The notes below the pieces were generated by a model that saw only the letters and a program-made list of their open reading frames with translations, did no database searches and had not been told where the DNA came from. This document shows, piece after piece, positions 10,491 to 20,597 of a DNA stretch of 64,000 nt. Origin of the DNA: CAVTWH01 sp963794685 (lineage in GTDB: Bacteria; Actinomycetota; Actinomycetes; Mycobacteriales; Micromonosporaceae); NCBI GenBank assembly GCA_963794685.1, contig CAWCFK010000020.1, forward strand, positions 310,001 through 374,000, written 5' to 3'. Position numbers and translations under genes: made by a program. Each line of letters starts with the position of its first letter. Position 1 is the first letter of the stretch.

Positions 10491-10840
10491 CGCGACTCTC
10501 CCACGGCGGCACCGGCCCGCGGGCCGGTGGCCGGTTCGCCCGCCGGCCGGTCGACCGCCCGGCTGAACCGGCCGGATGCCGTCGCGGCGGTGGGCGTCGG
10601 GTAGCACGGCGTTGGTCGCGGTGTCGCGGACGAGGTTGAACCAGCGGCGGCAGCCGGCCGCGTGGCACCAGCGCTCGGCGAACGCGCCCTTGGGGTTGGC
10701 CCGGAAGAACAGGTAGCTGCGCCCACTCCTCGTCGGTCAGCGCCGCCGGGTCCTCCGGGTAGGCGACGCCGGCCTGGCCGCCGTAGTGGAACTCGGCCTC
10801 GTTGCGCGGGCCCGCACCACGGGCACGGGATGAGCAGCAC
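10487..10840 (-). pseudogene. soxD: Sarcosine oxidase delta subunit, three +1 breaks
   Basis: GTG at 10840 follows AAGGAGG at good spacing. The start LLIPCPWCGPR and the middle NEAEFHYGGQAG are the zinc-binding SoxD signature. Reading continues YPEDPAALTDEEWAQYLFFRANPKG only after removing one extra base near 10808 and one near 10715. A third near 10570 restores the end VDRPAGEPATGPRAG at 10487. SoxD is about 100 residues in the family and binds zinc through CxxC and a C/H pair, which are present (CHAAGCRRWF). Confidence 0.8.
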
Positions 10841-10850
10841 GTCGCCTCCT

Positions 10851-12120
10851 TCAGTGGGCCACGGCGGCGGCGCCGTGCTCGTCGACCAGCGCGCCGGTGG
10901 TGAACCGGTCGAGCGCGAACGGCTGCGTTGAGCGGGTGCGGCTCGCCGTGGGCGATGGTGTGCGGCGTAGACCCAGCCGACGCCGGGGGTGGCCTTGAAG
11001 CCGCCGGTGCCCCAGCCGCAGTTGACGTACAGGCCGTGGACCGCGGTGGGCCCGACGATCGGGCGAGGCGTCCGGGATGACGTCGACGATGCCGCCCCAG
11101 GTGCGCAGCACGTGCGCGCGCGCGAAGACCGGGAACAGCTCGAGGGCGGCCGCCATCTGCCGCTCGATGACGTGCAGCGCGCCGCGCTGGGTGTAGGAGT
11201 TGTACGAGTCGATGCCCGCGCCCATCACCAGCTCGCCCTTGTGCGCCTGGCTGACGTAGACGTGCACGGCGTTGGACATCACCACCGTCGGGTGCACCGG
11301 CTCCAGCAGTTCGGACACCAGCGCCTGCAGCGGGTGGCTCTGCAGCGGCAGCCGCAGGCCGGCCATGCGCGGCGAGCACCGAGGTGTGCCCGGCGGCGCA
11401 CAGCGCCACCGTGCCGGCCGCGATGTCGCCCGCGGGTCGTCCGGACGCCGCGTACCCGGCCGTCCGACGACGTCGACAGTCCGGTGACCTCGCAGTTCTG
11501 GATCAGGTCGACGCCCGCGGGCGTCGCGCGGCGCGGGCGAAGCCCCAGGCCACGTGGTCGTGTTTGGCGATGCCGGCCCGGGGCTGGTAGGTGCGCGCCG
11601 AGCACCGGGTAGCGCACGTCGGGCGAGACGTTGACGATCGGGCAGACCTCGCGCCACCTCGGCCGGCGTCGAGCCATTCGCGCGTCGACGCCGGCGAGCC
11701 GGTTGGCGTGCACCCGGCGCACGCTGTCGCGGACGTCCTGCAGGCTGTGGGCGAGGTTGAGCACGCCGCGCTGGCTGAACAGGATGCGGGTAGCCGAGGT
11801 CGTCCTCCAGCCCCTCCCACAGCTTCAGCGCGTGCTCGTAGATGCCGGCGCTCGCGTCCCACAGGTAGTTGGAGCGGATGATCGTGGTGTTGCGGGCCAT
11901 GTTGCCGCCGGCCAGCCAGCCCTTCTCCAGCACCGCCACGTCGGTGATGCCGTGGTTGCGGGCCAGGTAGTAGGCGGTGGCCAGGCCGTGCCCGCCGCCG
12001 CCGACGATGACCACGTGGTAGTGCCGCTTGGGCTCCGGGTCGCGCCACAGGAAGTCGGGGTGCTCGGGCAGGTGCGCGCCCGGTGGCTGGGTGGCGGCCG
12101 GTGGCTGCGGCGGCGGTCAT
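10851..12120 (-). pseudogene. soxB: Sarcosine oxidase beta subunit, at least 12 one-base insertions
   Basis: ATG at 12120 overlaps the TGA of the dimethylglycine dehydrogenase gene (ATGA). The restored protein is about 410 residues. It has the N-terminal PEHPDFLWRDPEPK, the FAD Rossmann motif VVIVGGGGHGLATAYYLA, NMARNTTIIRSNYLWD with the region that carries the covalent flavin His in the family, and the C-terminal RTWGGIVDVIPDASPI and GLYVNCGWGTGGFKATPG. I could place extra G or C bases near 10921, 10963, 11058, 11366, 11430, 11520, 11531, 11594, three at 11655-11685, 11787 and 12075. All are +1, and removing them gives one continuous conserved frame ending at 10851. Confidence 0.82.
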
Positions 12121-14581
12121 CCGCGCAGCCGCGTCATCTCCGGGTCGAACAGCGGGCCGGCGCCGACCGTCGTCGGATGCGCCGGTCGAAGTAGCCGATG
12201 TGCACGGTGGTGCCCGGGCTCGGCGAGCGCGGCCGGCAGCCAGGCGTAGGCGATGCCCGTGCCGATCGTGTAGCCGTAGGCCGCGCTGGTGACGTAGCCG
12301 ACGCAGCGCGTCGCCGTGCGTAGACCGGCTCCTTGCCCATCACGACGTCGGCCGCCGGGTCCGTCGATGGTGAGGCAGGTCAGTTGCCGGCCGGGACGCC
12401 GGCCGTCCCGGCGCTGTTGCAGGGCGGCGCGGCCGAGGAAGTCGCCCTTGTCCAGCTTGACGGCGAAGCCGAGGCCGGCCTCGTACGGGTCGTGCTCGTA
12501 GGTCATGTCGGTGCCGAAGGAGCGGTACCCCTTCTCCAGCCGCAGGCTGGTGAACGCGCCCCGGCCGGCGGCGATCACCCCGAGCGTCTGGCGCCGGCCG
12601 CCACAGCGTGTCCCACAGCGCCGGCCCCGTGGTCGGCGGTGGTGTAGAGCTCCCAGCCCAGTTCGCCGACGTAGGACAGCCGCAGCGCGGTGACCGGGCA
12701 CCGTGCCGACGTAGCCGTGCTGGCCGCGGAAGTAGCTCAGGCCGCGGTCGGGAAGTCGTCGGCGATCGGGGCGCAGCACGTCGCGGGCGCGCGGGCCCCA
12801 CACGCCGATGCAGCAGGTGCCGGCGGTGATGTCGCGGACCGGACCGAGCCGTCGACCGGGAGGCGATCGGGTCGAGCCAGTCGAGGTCGAGGTTGCCGTT
12901 GGCGCCGACCTGGAACTCGTCGCGCGGCCAGCCGGGCGACGGTGACGTCGCTGCGGATGCCGGCCGTCGTGGTCGAGCAGCAGGCAGTAGGTCACCGAGC
13001 CGACGGACTTGGTCGACGTTGCCGGTGGTCAGCCGCTGCAGGAAGGCGGCGGCGCCGGGGCCGGTGACCTCGAGCCGCTTGAGCGGCGGTCATGTCGTAC
13101 AGCGCGACGGTCTCGCGGGTGGCCTGCGCCTCGGCGCCGACGATCGGGCGACCAGTACCGGGCCGCCCAGTCGTTCGGGCGGGCGACGGCACGGCCGGTC
13201 GAGCGAGGGCGGCGTTGGCCTCGTACCACTGCGGGCGCTCCCAGCCGCCGGCCTCCAGGAAGACCGCGCCGAGCTCGTGCTGGCGGGCGTGGAACGGGCT
13301 GGTGCGCAGCGGGCGCGGGCTGCTCCATCGGCTGGAGCGGGTGCAGGATGTCGTAGACCTCGACGAAGTTCTGGCAGTCGCGGGCCAGCACGTACTCGGG
13401 GGCGAGCTGGTGCGGCTCGAAGCGGTTGACGTCGCACTCGTGCAGGTCGAAGGACGCGCAGCGGCCGTCGACGAGCCACTCGGCCATGGCCCGGCCGACG
13501 CCCGCCGAGTGGGTGACCCAGACCGCCTCGGCCACCCAGAAGCCCGCGCACCGTCGGCGGACTCGCCGAGCAGCGGGAAGTTGTCGGTGGTGAAGGAGAA
13601 CAGCCCGTTGATGCCCTCGTCGACCTTGGCGTCCGGCGGCGCCGGCAGCAGCGCCGGCGTCTCCGCCCAGGCGGGCGCGAAGTCGTCCGGCGGTGAACGG
13701 CAGCACCGAGGGCATCACCTCGGCGTCGGCCGACGCGGGACGATGTCGTCGGCGCGCGATCGGCATGCGGCCGGTGGCCGTAGTAGCCGATGCCGAGGCG
13801 GTCGAACGCGCTCCCGGTAGTAGAGGTCGGCGTCCTGGTGGCGCAGGATCGGCCGGACGGCCTCCGCGGTCTGCGCCGGCCAGCCGGGCACGGGGTCGGT
13901 CCAGGCGAGCTGGTGGGCCAGCGGGGTGAGCGGGAGGGTCATGCCGACCATGCGCGCGACCTTCGGGCCCCAGATGCCGGCGCAGCACACCACGATGTCG
14001 GCGGGGAGCTCGCCCTGGTCGGTGACGACCGCCCGGTCACCGTGCCGTCGACCACCCGGACGTCGAGCACCTCGGTGCGGTCGCAGGACACCGCTCCCCG
14101 GGCAGTGGCCCGGGCGAGCTGCGCCTCGACCGCGCGGACGGCCTTGGCGAGGCCGTCGGTGGGGACGTGCAGGCCGCCCAGGACCCGGCCTGCGGGTCGA
14201 GCAGGTCGTGCCGGGCGACGCGACTCGTCGGCGGTCGAGCAGCTGCGCCTCGATCCCCCAGGCGGTGGCCCAGCCGTGCCGGCGGTGCAGCTCGGCGAGC
14301 CGCTCGGCGTGGTGGCCACCTCCAGGCCGCCGACCTGGAGCGAAGCAGCCCCGTCGGTCAGACGAGCTTCTCGACCGTGTAGCGGGCCAGCTCGGTCATC
14401 GTCTTGGCGGAGTTGGTCTGGAACACCAGGCCCGGGCGCGTGCGAGCGAGGAGCCGCCGGTGGCGGGCAGCGGGCCCTGGTCGACCACGGTGACGTCGGT
14501 CCAGCCGCGCGCGGAGAGCTCGTCGGCGAGCGCCGCGCCGACGACGCCGGCGCCGATGATGACCACCCGGGGTCCCGCCAT
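12117..14581 (-). pseudogene. FAD-dependent dimethylglycine dehydrogenase-like protein, frame-disrupted
   Basis: ATG at 14581 has GGGAGGCGG upstream and begins MAGPRVVIIGAGVVGAALAD, a Rossmann FAD motif. Restored, the gene encodes about 820 residues, as expected for the family: a DAO-type FAD domain (GGLHVPTDGLAKAVRAVE, VVCCAGIWGPKVARM), then GcvT/AminoMeth folate domains (ITAGTCCIGVWGPRARDVL, FTSLRLEKGYRSFGTDMTYEHDPYEAGLGFAVKLDKGDFLG) to TGA 12117. The family oxidatively demethylates dimethylglycine (or sarcosine) with tetrahydrofolate as acceptor. As first gene of the operon with soxBDAG, dimethylglycine is the likely substrate. At least ten one-base breaks are present. Confidence 0.78.
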
Positions 14582-14634
14582 CGCCAGCCGCCTCCCGAGT
14601 CCGCACCGTGCTCAGCCGGTTCAGGTGCGCCATG

Positions 14635-14661
14635 CGCAACACGGCTGCAGATGTCGCAACA
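14635..14661 (-). promoter_or_regulatory. Direct TGTTGCG repeats upstream of the dmg-sox operon
   Basis: Two minus-strand copies of TGTTGCG lie at 14655-14661 and 14635-14641. Their starts are 20 bp apart, two helical turns. They are about 55-80 bp upstream of the dehydrogenase start. The same heptamer and a full palindrome TTGCG-TAT-CGCAA occur in the Rieske operon promoter (28926-28938), so a shared regulator is plausible. Confidence 0.4.
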
Positions 14662-14686
14662 AGCCTCGCGACCGGGCGGGCCGCTG

Positions 14687-15760
14687 TCAAGTGGCCGTGC
14701 GCCGAACGGCCGGCCGCAGCCGGCGCAGCCGGCCGCGACCCCGGCGGGCGGTGCGCACGGCCACTGCGGGTGCCGGCCGTCCGGAAATCAGGACGGTAGC
14801 CGGCTTGAGCCAGGCGTCGACCTTGGCGCGTGTTGGCGTCGACCCACTTCTTCGCCGCGTCGTCGGGGGTCATCTTGTCACGGCGATGTACTTGGCCACG
14901 ACGTTCTGGTCGTCGTTGGTCCAGTTGAAGTTCTTGACCAGGTCGGCCGCCGGGCTGCCGGAGTCGGCGAACTTCTTGCTGACGACCTTGTCCAGGTCGT
15001 ACGGCGGTAGTCGCAGGCGACCTTCGCGGCGTCGGCGTCGCAGCCCGGCGTGTACGCCGGCAGCGTTCACCTGCACCAGCGGACCTCGGACAGGAACCAC
15101 TGCGGCTCGTAGAAGTAGCCGATCAGCCAGTTCTTGTTGCTGCTCGGCCTTGCGGAACGCCGCGATGAGCGCGTCCTCGCTGCCCGCGTACACCACCTTG
15201 AAGTTCGAGCTTCAGGTTCTTCACCAGCGCCTCGTCGTTGGTGACGTAGGACGGGTCGCCGTCGAGGAACTGGCCCTTGCCGCCGGACTCGCGAGGTCTT
15301 GAACAGGTCGGCGTACTTGTTGAGGTTCTTCCAGTCGTGATGTCGGGGTGCTCCTTGGCCAGCCACGGCGGCACGTACCAGCCGATGACGCCCTTGTTGC
15401 CGGTCTCGCCGTACTCGACGGCCACCTTCTGCTCGTCGATGTACTTCTTCTTCAGGTCGTCGTGGCCCCAGTTCTCCAGGATCACGTCCACCGACCCGTC
15501 GCCGAAGCCCTGCCAGGACGCTTCTCGTCGATCGCTTCTCGGCTTGACGTCGCAGCCAGCTTGTTCTTGAGCACGTAGCTGACCACGGCCGCGTCGGCCT
15601 CGTAGCCGACCCAGGGGTTGACCGCCAGGTTGACCGTGCCGCACGCGGCCAGGCTGGCCTTGCTCTCCGGGGTGGTCTTCACCTTGTCGCCGCAGGCCGT
15701 CAGCGCGACTGCGCCGACGACCAGCAGTGCGATCGCGCGCACTGTTCTGCCGTTGTTCAC
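14687..15760 (-). pseudogene. Glycine betaine/choline ABC transporter substrate-binding lipoprotein (OpuAC type), frame-disrupted
   Basis: GTG at 15760 follows GAAGAGGAG. The N-terminus is a lipoprotein signal (LLVVGAVALTACGD) with the lipidated Cys. The restored mature domain includes VNLAVNPWVGYEADAAVVSYVL, GSVDVILENWGHDDLKKKYI, GNKGVIGWYVPPWLAKEHPD and a C-terminal PPYDLDKVVSKKFADSGSPA, all typical of OpuAC-type binding proteins. Several one-base indels scatter these over three frames. The 3' end is uncertain: the last safe segment is AAKKWVDAN near 14830, and the stop at 14687 assumes one more correction. It is the third gene of the importer operon and is co-located with betaine catabolism. 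Confidence 0.75.
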
Positions 15761-15861
15761 AAACAACTCCTCTTCGGGGTAGCTCCGCCGGGGGAGGCGG
15801 TGGTTTCCGCACACAGGCGTCCGTCCCCGCGCCGATCGGCACGGACAGACGCTCGCGAGCG

Positions 15862-17874
15862 TCACGGGCCGGACCGGCTACCTAACGGATCAGCCCGGCG
15901 GGCGGCCGCCTGGGTGATCCGGTCGAGCAGGATGCCGAGCAGCACGATGGCGACGCCGGCCGCCAGGCCCTTGCCGAAGCAGCGCGACCCTGCGAGACCG
16001 GCGACCACCAGGTAGCCCAGCGCGCCGCCGCCGACCAGGCCGCCGACCACCACCATCGAGAGCACGTAGATCAGGCCCTGGTTGGTGGCCAGCGCGAGGG
16101 CCCGGCGGGCCAGCGGCAGCTGCACCTTGGTGATGATCTGCCAACGGCTGGAACCGGCCGCGGGGCCGCCTCGACCACTGTCGCCGGGGACCGCGCGGAT
16201 CGCCCTCGGCGACGAGCTTGATGGCGACCGGGGCGGCGAAGACCACGGCCGCCGACGATCGCGGTGAACCGGCTCGGGCCGAACAGCCCGACCGACGGGA
16301 CCAGGTAGACGAAGGCCGGCATCACCTGCGCGGCGTCCAGCACCGGGCGGAGGATCCGGTCGGCGGCGCGGGAGCGGCCCAGCCAGACGCCGACCAGCAC
16401 GCCGAGCAGAATCGTCGCCGCGGTCGCCACCAGCACGGCGGCCAGGGTGGCCATCGCATCCGTCCACAGCCCGGTGGCGACCAGCAGCCCCAGGCAGACC
16501 GCCGTCACCGGCACCACCCTGGCTCCACCGAGCAGGCCGGCCAGGGCCAGCACCACGACCACCGTCAGGTACCAGGGCGACTGGGTGAACAGGGTCTCGA
16601 ACGGGTTGAACACGCCGTTGGTGAAGCCGTCCTTCACGGCCGTGGTGAGCGTCGAGAAGTGGTCACGGATGAACCGGTCGGCGGCGTTCACGGCGTCCAC
16701 CACCGGCGCGCCGAACAATCCGTCGTCGTCGGCGAGCGGGGCGAACGCGGCCCAGGTGAACGTGTACGCGAGGTAGATCGCCACGGCAGTGACCCCGGCC
16801 CCGACCGCGAGCGTCCAGCGGCGTACCCGGCGGGTCGCCGGATCGGGCCGGGCATCCGCGCGTACGCCGGCCGCGGTGGTCACCCGGTCCAGCACGATGG
16901 CCAGCACGACGATGGCCAGCCCGGCCCGGAAGCTCTCCCCCACGTCGTTGTGGCGCAGTGCCACGATGGTGGCGGCGCCCAGGCCGGGGGCGTTGATCAG
17001 GGCGGCGATGGTGACCATCGACAGCGCGCACATGGTGGTCTGGTTGATGCCGACCAGGATCATCCGGCGGGCCAGCGGCAGCCGTACCTGGCGCAGCAGC
17101 TGCCACCGGGTGGCGCCCAGCGACCGGCCGGCCTCCACGGTGGTCGGTGGCACCTCGGCGATGCCGAAGCGCGCTGATCCGCATCACCGGGGGCAGCGCG
17201 TAGATCAGCGTGGCGATCACGCCGGAGGCCGGACCGATGCGGAAGAACAGCGCCAGCGGGGCCAGGTAGACGAACGTCGGCATGGTCTGCATGAAGTCCA
17301 GCACCGGGGTGGCGACGCGGCGCAGCCGGGGCGAGAGCCCCACCCAGATCCCCAGCGGCAGACCGATCACCAGCGAGATCAGCACCGCGGCGATCAGCAG
17401 GGCCAGGGTGTCCATGCTCTCCCGCCACAGCCCGAGCAGGCCGAGCGTGGTGAAGCCGGCCACCGCGAGCAGGGCCACCCGCCAGTTGCCGACCGCGTAG
17501 GCCAGGAAACCGGCCAGTACCACCACACCGAGCCAGCCGATCAGCGGCGCCGGCCGGGTCGCCGACGGGCTGGCGATCAGGCTCTGCAGGAAGGTGGCGA
17601 ACCAGTCGATGCCGTCCCGGAAGACGCCGACGAAGTCGGTGAAGAACGGGTTGCTGTAGCGGTGCAGGTCGACCCAGTTACGGAAGTGGTTGACCTGGGT
17701 CATCAGCGGGGTCGAGGTCGGGGGTGGCCAGGGTCAGGGTGTGCCGGCCGCGCAGCGGGAGCCACAGCAGCAGCCAGCCGGCCAGCACGGCGGGTACCAG
17801 CCAACGCCGGCGTAGCCGGAAGCTGCGGGGCGTACCCCCGGATCGGTGGTGGCGGTGGCCGTGACGGTGGCCAT
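15862..17874 (-). pseudogene. Glycine-betaine type ABC permease with two fused transmembrane domains, frame-disrupted
   Basis: ATG at 17874 overlaps the ATPase stop (TGATG). Restored, the product is about 660 residues with two complete binding-protein-dependent permease domains in tandem. The first has IGLPLGIWVGLSPRL and FMQTMPTFVYLAPLALFF, then the EAA-type loop TTVEAGRSLGATRWQLLRQV. The second has VLVGVWLGRSRAADRIL and DAAQVMPAFVYLVPSVGLFG, then VVEAARAAGSSRWQIITKVQLP. Breaks lie near 17838, 17706, 17165, 16258 and 16205-16160. A duplicated permease in one chain is known in some OpuA/ProW-type systems of actinomycetes. The second half may pair with the first as the pore. Confidence 0.77.
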
Positions 17875-18995
17875 CAGCCGGACCCGGGCGCGGGCGACGC
17901 GGGTATCGGCCGACGCTCGTCCTCGGCGACGATCACCCGCAGCATCGCGTCGGCGTCGACCACTCCGAGCAGCGTCCCGTCCCGGACCACCCGGACCGGC
18001 GCGCTGGCCGACAGCACCGTCCGGGCGGCGTCCCGGGCGATCACGTCCGGCCCCAGCTCCGGACCGTCCAGCGGGTCGTCGGCGGTGGCCGGGCGGGCCA
18101 GCCAGCGCAGCGTCAACACGTGCGAGCGGGGTACGTCGCGGACGAACTCGCGGACGTAGTCGTCGGCGGGCGCGCCGACCACCTCGTCCGGCGCTCCGAT
18201 CTGGACGGTCGCGCCGTCCCGCATGATCAGGATGCGGTCGCCCAGCCGCAGCGCCTCGGACAGGTCGTGGGTGATGAACACCATCGTCTTGCCGACCTCG
18301 CGGTGCAGCCGCATCACCTCGTCCTGCATGTCCCGGCGGATCAGCGGGTCGAGGGCGGAGAACGGCTCGTCGAAGAACATGATCTCGGGGTCGACGGCGA
18401 GCGCCCGGGCCAGCCCGACCCGCTGCTGCATACCGCCGGACAGCTCCTCGGGCAGACACTCCTCGAAACCGTTGAGGCCGACCAGGTCGATCATCTCCTG
18501 GACGCGGGCCTGCCGCTGGGCCCGGCGCTGGCCCCGGATCTCCAGGCCGTACCCGACGTTGTCGATCACACGGCGATGCGGCAACAGCCCGAAGTGCTGG
18601 AACACCATGGCCATCCGGTGCCGGCGCAGGTCGCGCAGGGCAGCGGCGTCACAGTCGAGGATGTTCACTCCGTCGAGGCGGACCGACCCGGCCGTCGGCT
18701 CGATCAGCCGGGACAGGCAACGCACCAGAGTGGACTTGCCCGAACCGGACAGGCCCATCACCACGAACACCTCACCGGCCGCGACCCGGAAGGCCATGTC
18801 CCGGACGGCGACCGTGTTGCCGGTACGACGGCGCAGGTCGGCTCGGGAGAGCGCGGCCAGGTCGGAGCCGACCACCCGCTCGCCGTGCGGGCCGAAGACC
18901 TTCCACAGGCCCTCGACCTCGAGCAGCGGGGTCGACGCGGAACGGGGCGCGGGAACCGGCGTGGGCGCCGGGCCGGCGTCGCGCAGTGTGCTCAC
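17874..18995 (-). CDS. Glycine betaine/L-proline ABC transporter ATP-binding protein (ProV/OpuAA type)
   Basis: The frame is intact. GTG at 18995 follows GGAGGACGT, giving 373 residues. Seen in order: Walker A GLSGSGKST, Q-loop MVFQHFGLLPH, signature LSGGMQQRVGLARAL, Walker B IMFFDEPFSALDP and H-loop VFITHDLSEA. The C-terminal extension from about residue 300 has CBS-like strands, as in ProV/OpuAA, where it senses ionic strength. An insertion before Walker A (residues 45-75) matches the usual N-terminal extension of this subfamily. It is the first gene of the ATPase-permease-binding-protein operon. Confidence 0.92.
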   Translation of the reverse strand: MSTLRDAGPAPTPVPAPRSASTPLLEVEGLWKVFGPHGERVVGSDLAALSRADLRRRTGNTVAVRDMAFRVAAGEVFVVMGLSGSGKSTLVRCLSRLIEPTAGSVRLDGVNILDCDAAALRDLRRHRMAMVFQHFGLLPHRRVIDNVGYGLEIRGQRRAQRQARVQEMIDLVGLNGFEECLPEELSGGMQQRVGLARALAVDPEIMFFDEPFSALDPLIRRDMQDEVMRLHREVGKTMVFITHDLSEALRLGDRILIMRDGATVQIGAPDEVVGAPADDYVREFVRDVPRSHVLTLRWLARPATADDPLDGPELGPDVIARDAARTVLSASAPVRVVRDGTLLGVVDADAMLRVIVAEDERRPIPASPAPGSG

Positions 18996-19083
18996 ACGTC
19001 CTCCCCGATGGATTCCGTCTCCCCGGTGGGTACCGGCCGCCGGCCCGCTGCTGCGTCGGCGGCCCGGCGGGCTGCGCATCTGG

Positions 19084-19100
19084 TTGCGGATGGCGCACAA
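19084..19100. promoter_or_regulatory. TTGCG-type imperfect palindrome upstream of the betaine importer
   Basis: TTGCG, a GATGG spacer and CGCACAA lie about 90-105 bp upstream of the importer ATPase start (18995). The half-site matches that of the perfect TTGCG-TAT-CGCAA palindrome at 28926-28938. It is offered as a weak operator candidate. The rest of 18996-19143 holds no gene. Confidence 0.3.
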
Positions 19101-19143
19101 CGCTTCACGATCATCAACAGCATTCCGGCGCGCGGGGACGGCG

Positions 19144-19692
19144 TCAAGAGCGCGCGGTGGCTGCCGCGCGCCCCAGCCGTTTCGCCAGCACCTGCTCGAT
19201 CAGCGCCACCAGGATGTGCTTGACCGAGCCCCGGGCCCGCGCGTCAGCCTCCAGAATGGGCACTTCCGGTCCGACGCCGAGCGCCTCGCGCACCTCTTCC
19301 AGGTGGAAGCGCGGCGCGCCGTCGAAGGTGTTCACCGCCAACAGCATCGGGGTGCCCATCTCCTCGAAGTAGTCCACCGAGGGGAAGCTGTCCTCGATCC
19401 GCCGGGTGTCCACCAGCACGATCGCGCCCAACGCACCCTCCACCAGGTCGTCCCAGAGGAAGGCGAACCGGTCCTGACCGGGCGTGCCGAACAGGTACAG
19501 CACCAGGGATTCGTCCAGCGTGATCCGGCCGAAGTCCAGCGCCACGGTGGTGGTGGTCTTCCCGGAGACTGCGCTGGTGTCGTCGACACCGACCGATACC
19601 TCGGTCATCTGCGCCTCGGTGACCAACGGCTCGATCTCAGAAATGGCGGACACGAAGGTGGTCTTGCCCACCCCGAAGCCGCCGCTGATCAC
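19144..19692 (-). CDS. MglA/CvnD-like small Ras-type GTPase
   Basis: The GTPase is the last gene of the conservon. An in-frame TAG (the DUF742 stop) lies just upstream, so the start must be near GTG 19692, giving 182 residues. It has P-loop GGFGVGKTTF at the extreme N-terminus, G3 FGTPGQDRF (Asp of DxxG replaced by Gly-Thr context, normal in this family) and G4-like AVNTFDG. The product is cytosolic. In Streptomyces conservons the GTPase is thought to relay signals from the CvnA kinase through the Roadblock and DUF742 partners. Confidence 0.9.
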   Translation of the reverse strand: MISGGFGVGKTTFVSAISEIEPLVTEAQMTEVSVGVDDTSAVSGKTTTTVALDFGRITLDESLVLYLFGTPGQDRFAFLWDDLVEGALGAIVLVDTRRIEDSFPSVDYFEEMGTPMLLAVNTFDGAPRFHLEEVREALGVGPEVPILEADARARGSVKHILVALIEQVLAKRLGRAAATARS

Positions 19693-19722
19693 AATCTTTA
19701 CTGCCGTCGGGGGGACGGCTGG

Positions 19723-20157
19723 CTAGAGCGCCCGAACACGGTCCCTGATCCTCTCGATGATGTCGATAGACAGCTCCGACTGTTCGTCGGTGTAGACCAA
19801 CCCGCCGGTCAGCAGGTCGGCGATGAGCACCCGGGCCACGCCGAGGGGTACCCCCAGCCCCACAGCGACCTCAGCGACCGAGCACGGCCGCTGACACAGC
19901 TCGACGATGCGGCGTAACTCGAAGCGCAGCGGCGCCGACAGCGCCGCCGGCAGCGCCGAGATCATCGACTCGATCCGCAGTCCGTCGGTCAACGGCTGGG
20001 TCCGCCCCCCGGTCACCATGAACGGCCGGATAACCAGCTCGTCCGCGGGATCGCGGGGCACCCCCCGGTCGTCCTGCGAGTGCCGCCCCGGCCGCGGTGG
20101 CTCGGCGTGCCACGGCGGGATCATCCGGGGGTCTGGAAGCCGGGGGATGTCGGTCAC
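19723..20157 (-). CDS. DUF742 (CvnC-like) protein
   Basis: GTG at 20157 overlaps the stop of the Roadblock gene (20154) by four bases. The 144-residue product has the DUF742 block VIRPFMVTGGRTQP near residues 43-56. A winged-helix-like half follows (RRIVELCQRPCSVAEVAVGLGVPLGVARVLIADLL) and the end is short. The stop sits 31 bp before the GTPase start. Its partners in the operon define the conservon architecture. Confidence 0.92.
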   Translation of the reverse strand: MTDIPRLPDPRMIPPWHAEPPRPGRHSQDDRGVPRDPADELVIRPFMVTGGRTQPLTDGLRIESMISALPAALSAPLRFELRRIVELCQRPCSVAEVAVGLGVPLGVARVLIADLLTGGLVYTDEQSELSIDIIERIRDRVRAL

Positions 20158-20583
20158 TGCGGGAGCGTCCGGCGCGATTCGGCGATCAGGCTCGGGGTGA
20201 GCAGCGCCCCGAACCGGTCGGCCAGCACCGCGATCTCGTAGCCGACCAGGCCGAGGTCGCAGTCACTGCCGGCGATCACGCCGAGGCAGCTGCCCCCGGC
20301 GATCGCGGAGACCAGCAGGAACCCTCGACCCATTTCGATCATGATGAGCTTGAGCGAGTCGAAGTCGTACCGGCGCGAGGCGCTGCGCGCCAGGCTGGCC
20401 ATGCTCGACACGATGGCGGACAGGTGGTCCGCGCCGGTGCGGTCCAGTCCGGCGGAGGTCGCGATCAGCAGACCGTCGACTGGACACCGCGACCGCATCC
20501 CGCACCCCATCGGTGTTGCGGACGAAGTTGGCCAGCAGCCAGTTGAAGTTGTCGACGTCGGCGCTCTGCAGCGGTACGCCCAT
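20154..20583 (-). CDS. Roadblock/LC7 (CvnB-like) protein, one frameshift
   Basis: ATG at 20583 begins GVPLQSADVDNFNWLLANFV, the usual CvnB start. The frame continues to VRDAVAVSS and then needs removal of one base near 20479 to read DGLLIATSAGLDRTGADHLSAIVSSMASL. It goes on through the Roadblock core GRGFLLVSAIAGGSCLGVIA to TGA 20154, about 142 residues in total. Roadblock proteins of this type are GTPase regulators for the MglA-like partner. The gene starts 15 bp after the kinase stop. Confidence 0.85.
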
Positions 20584-20597
20584 GGTTCGCGTGCTCC

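Noticed and set aside
17000..17703. ATG at 17703 (MTQVNHF) as the permease start
   Set aside because: The preceding 57 codons, in two other frames, encode a conserved-looking N-terminus starting at ATG 17874 that overlaps the ATPase stop.
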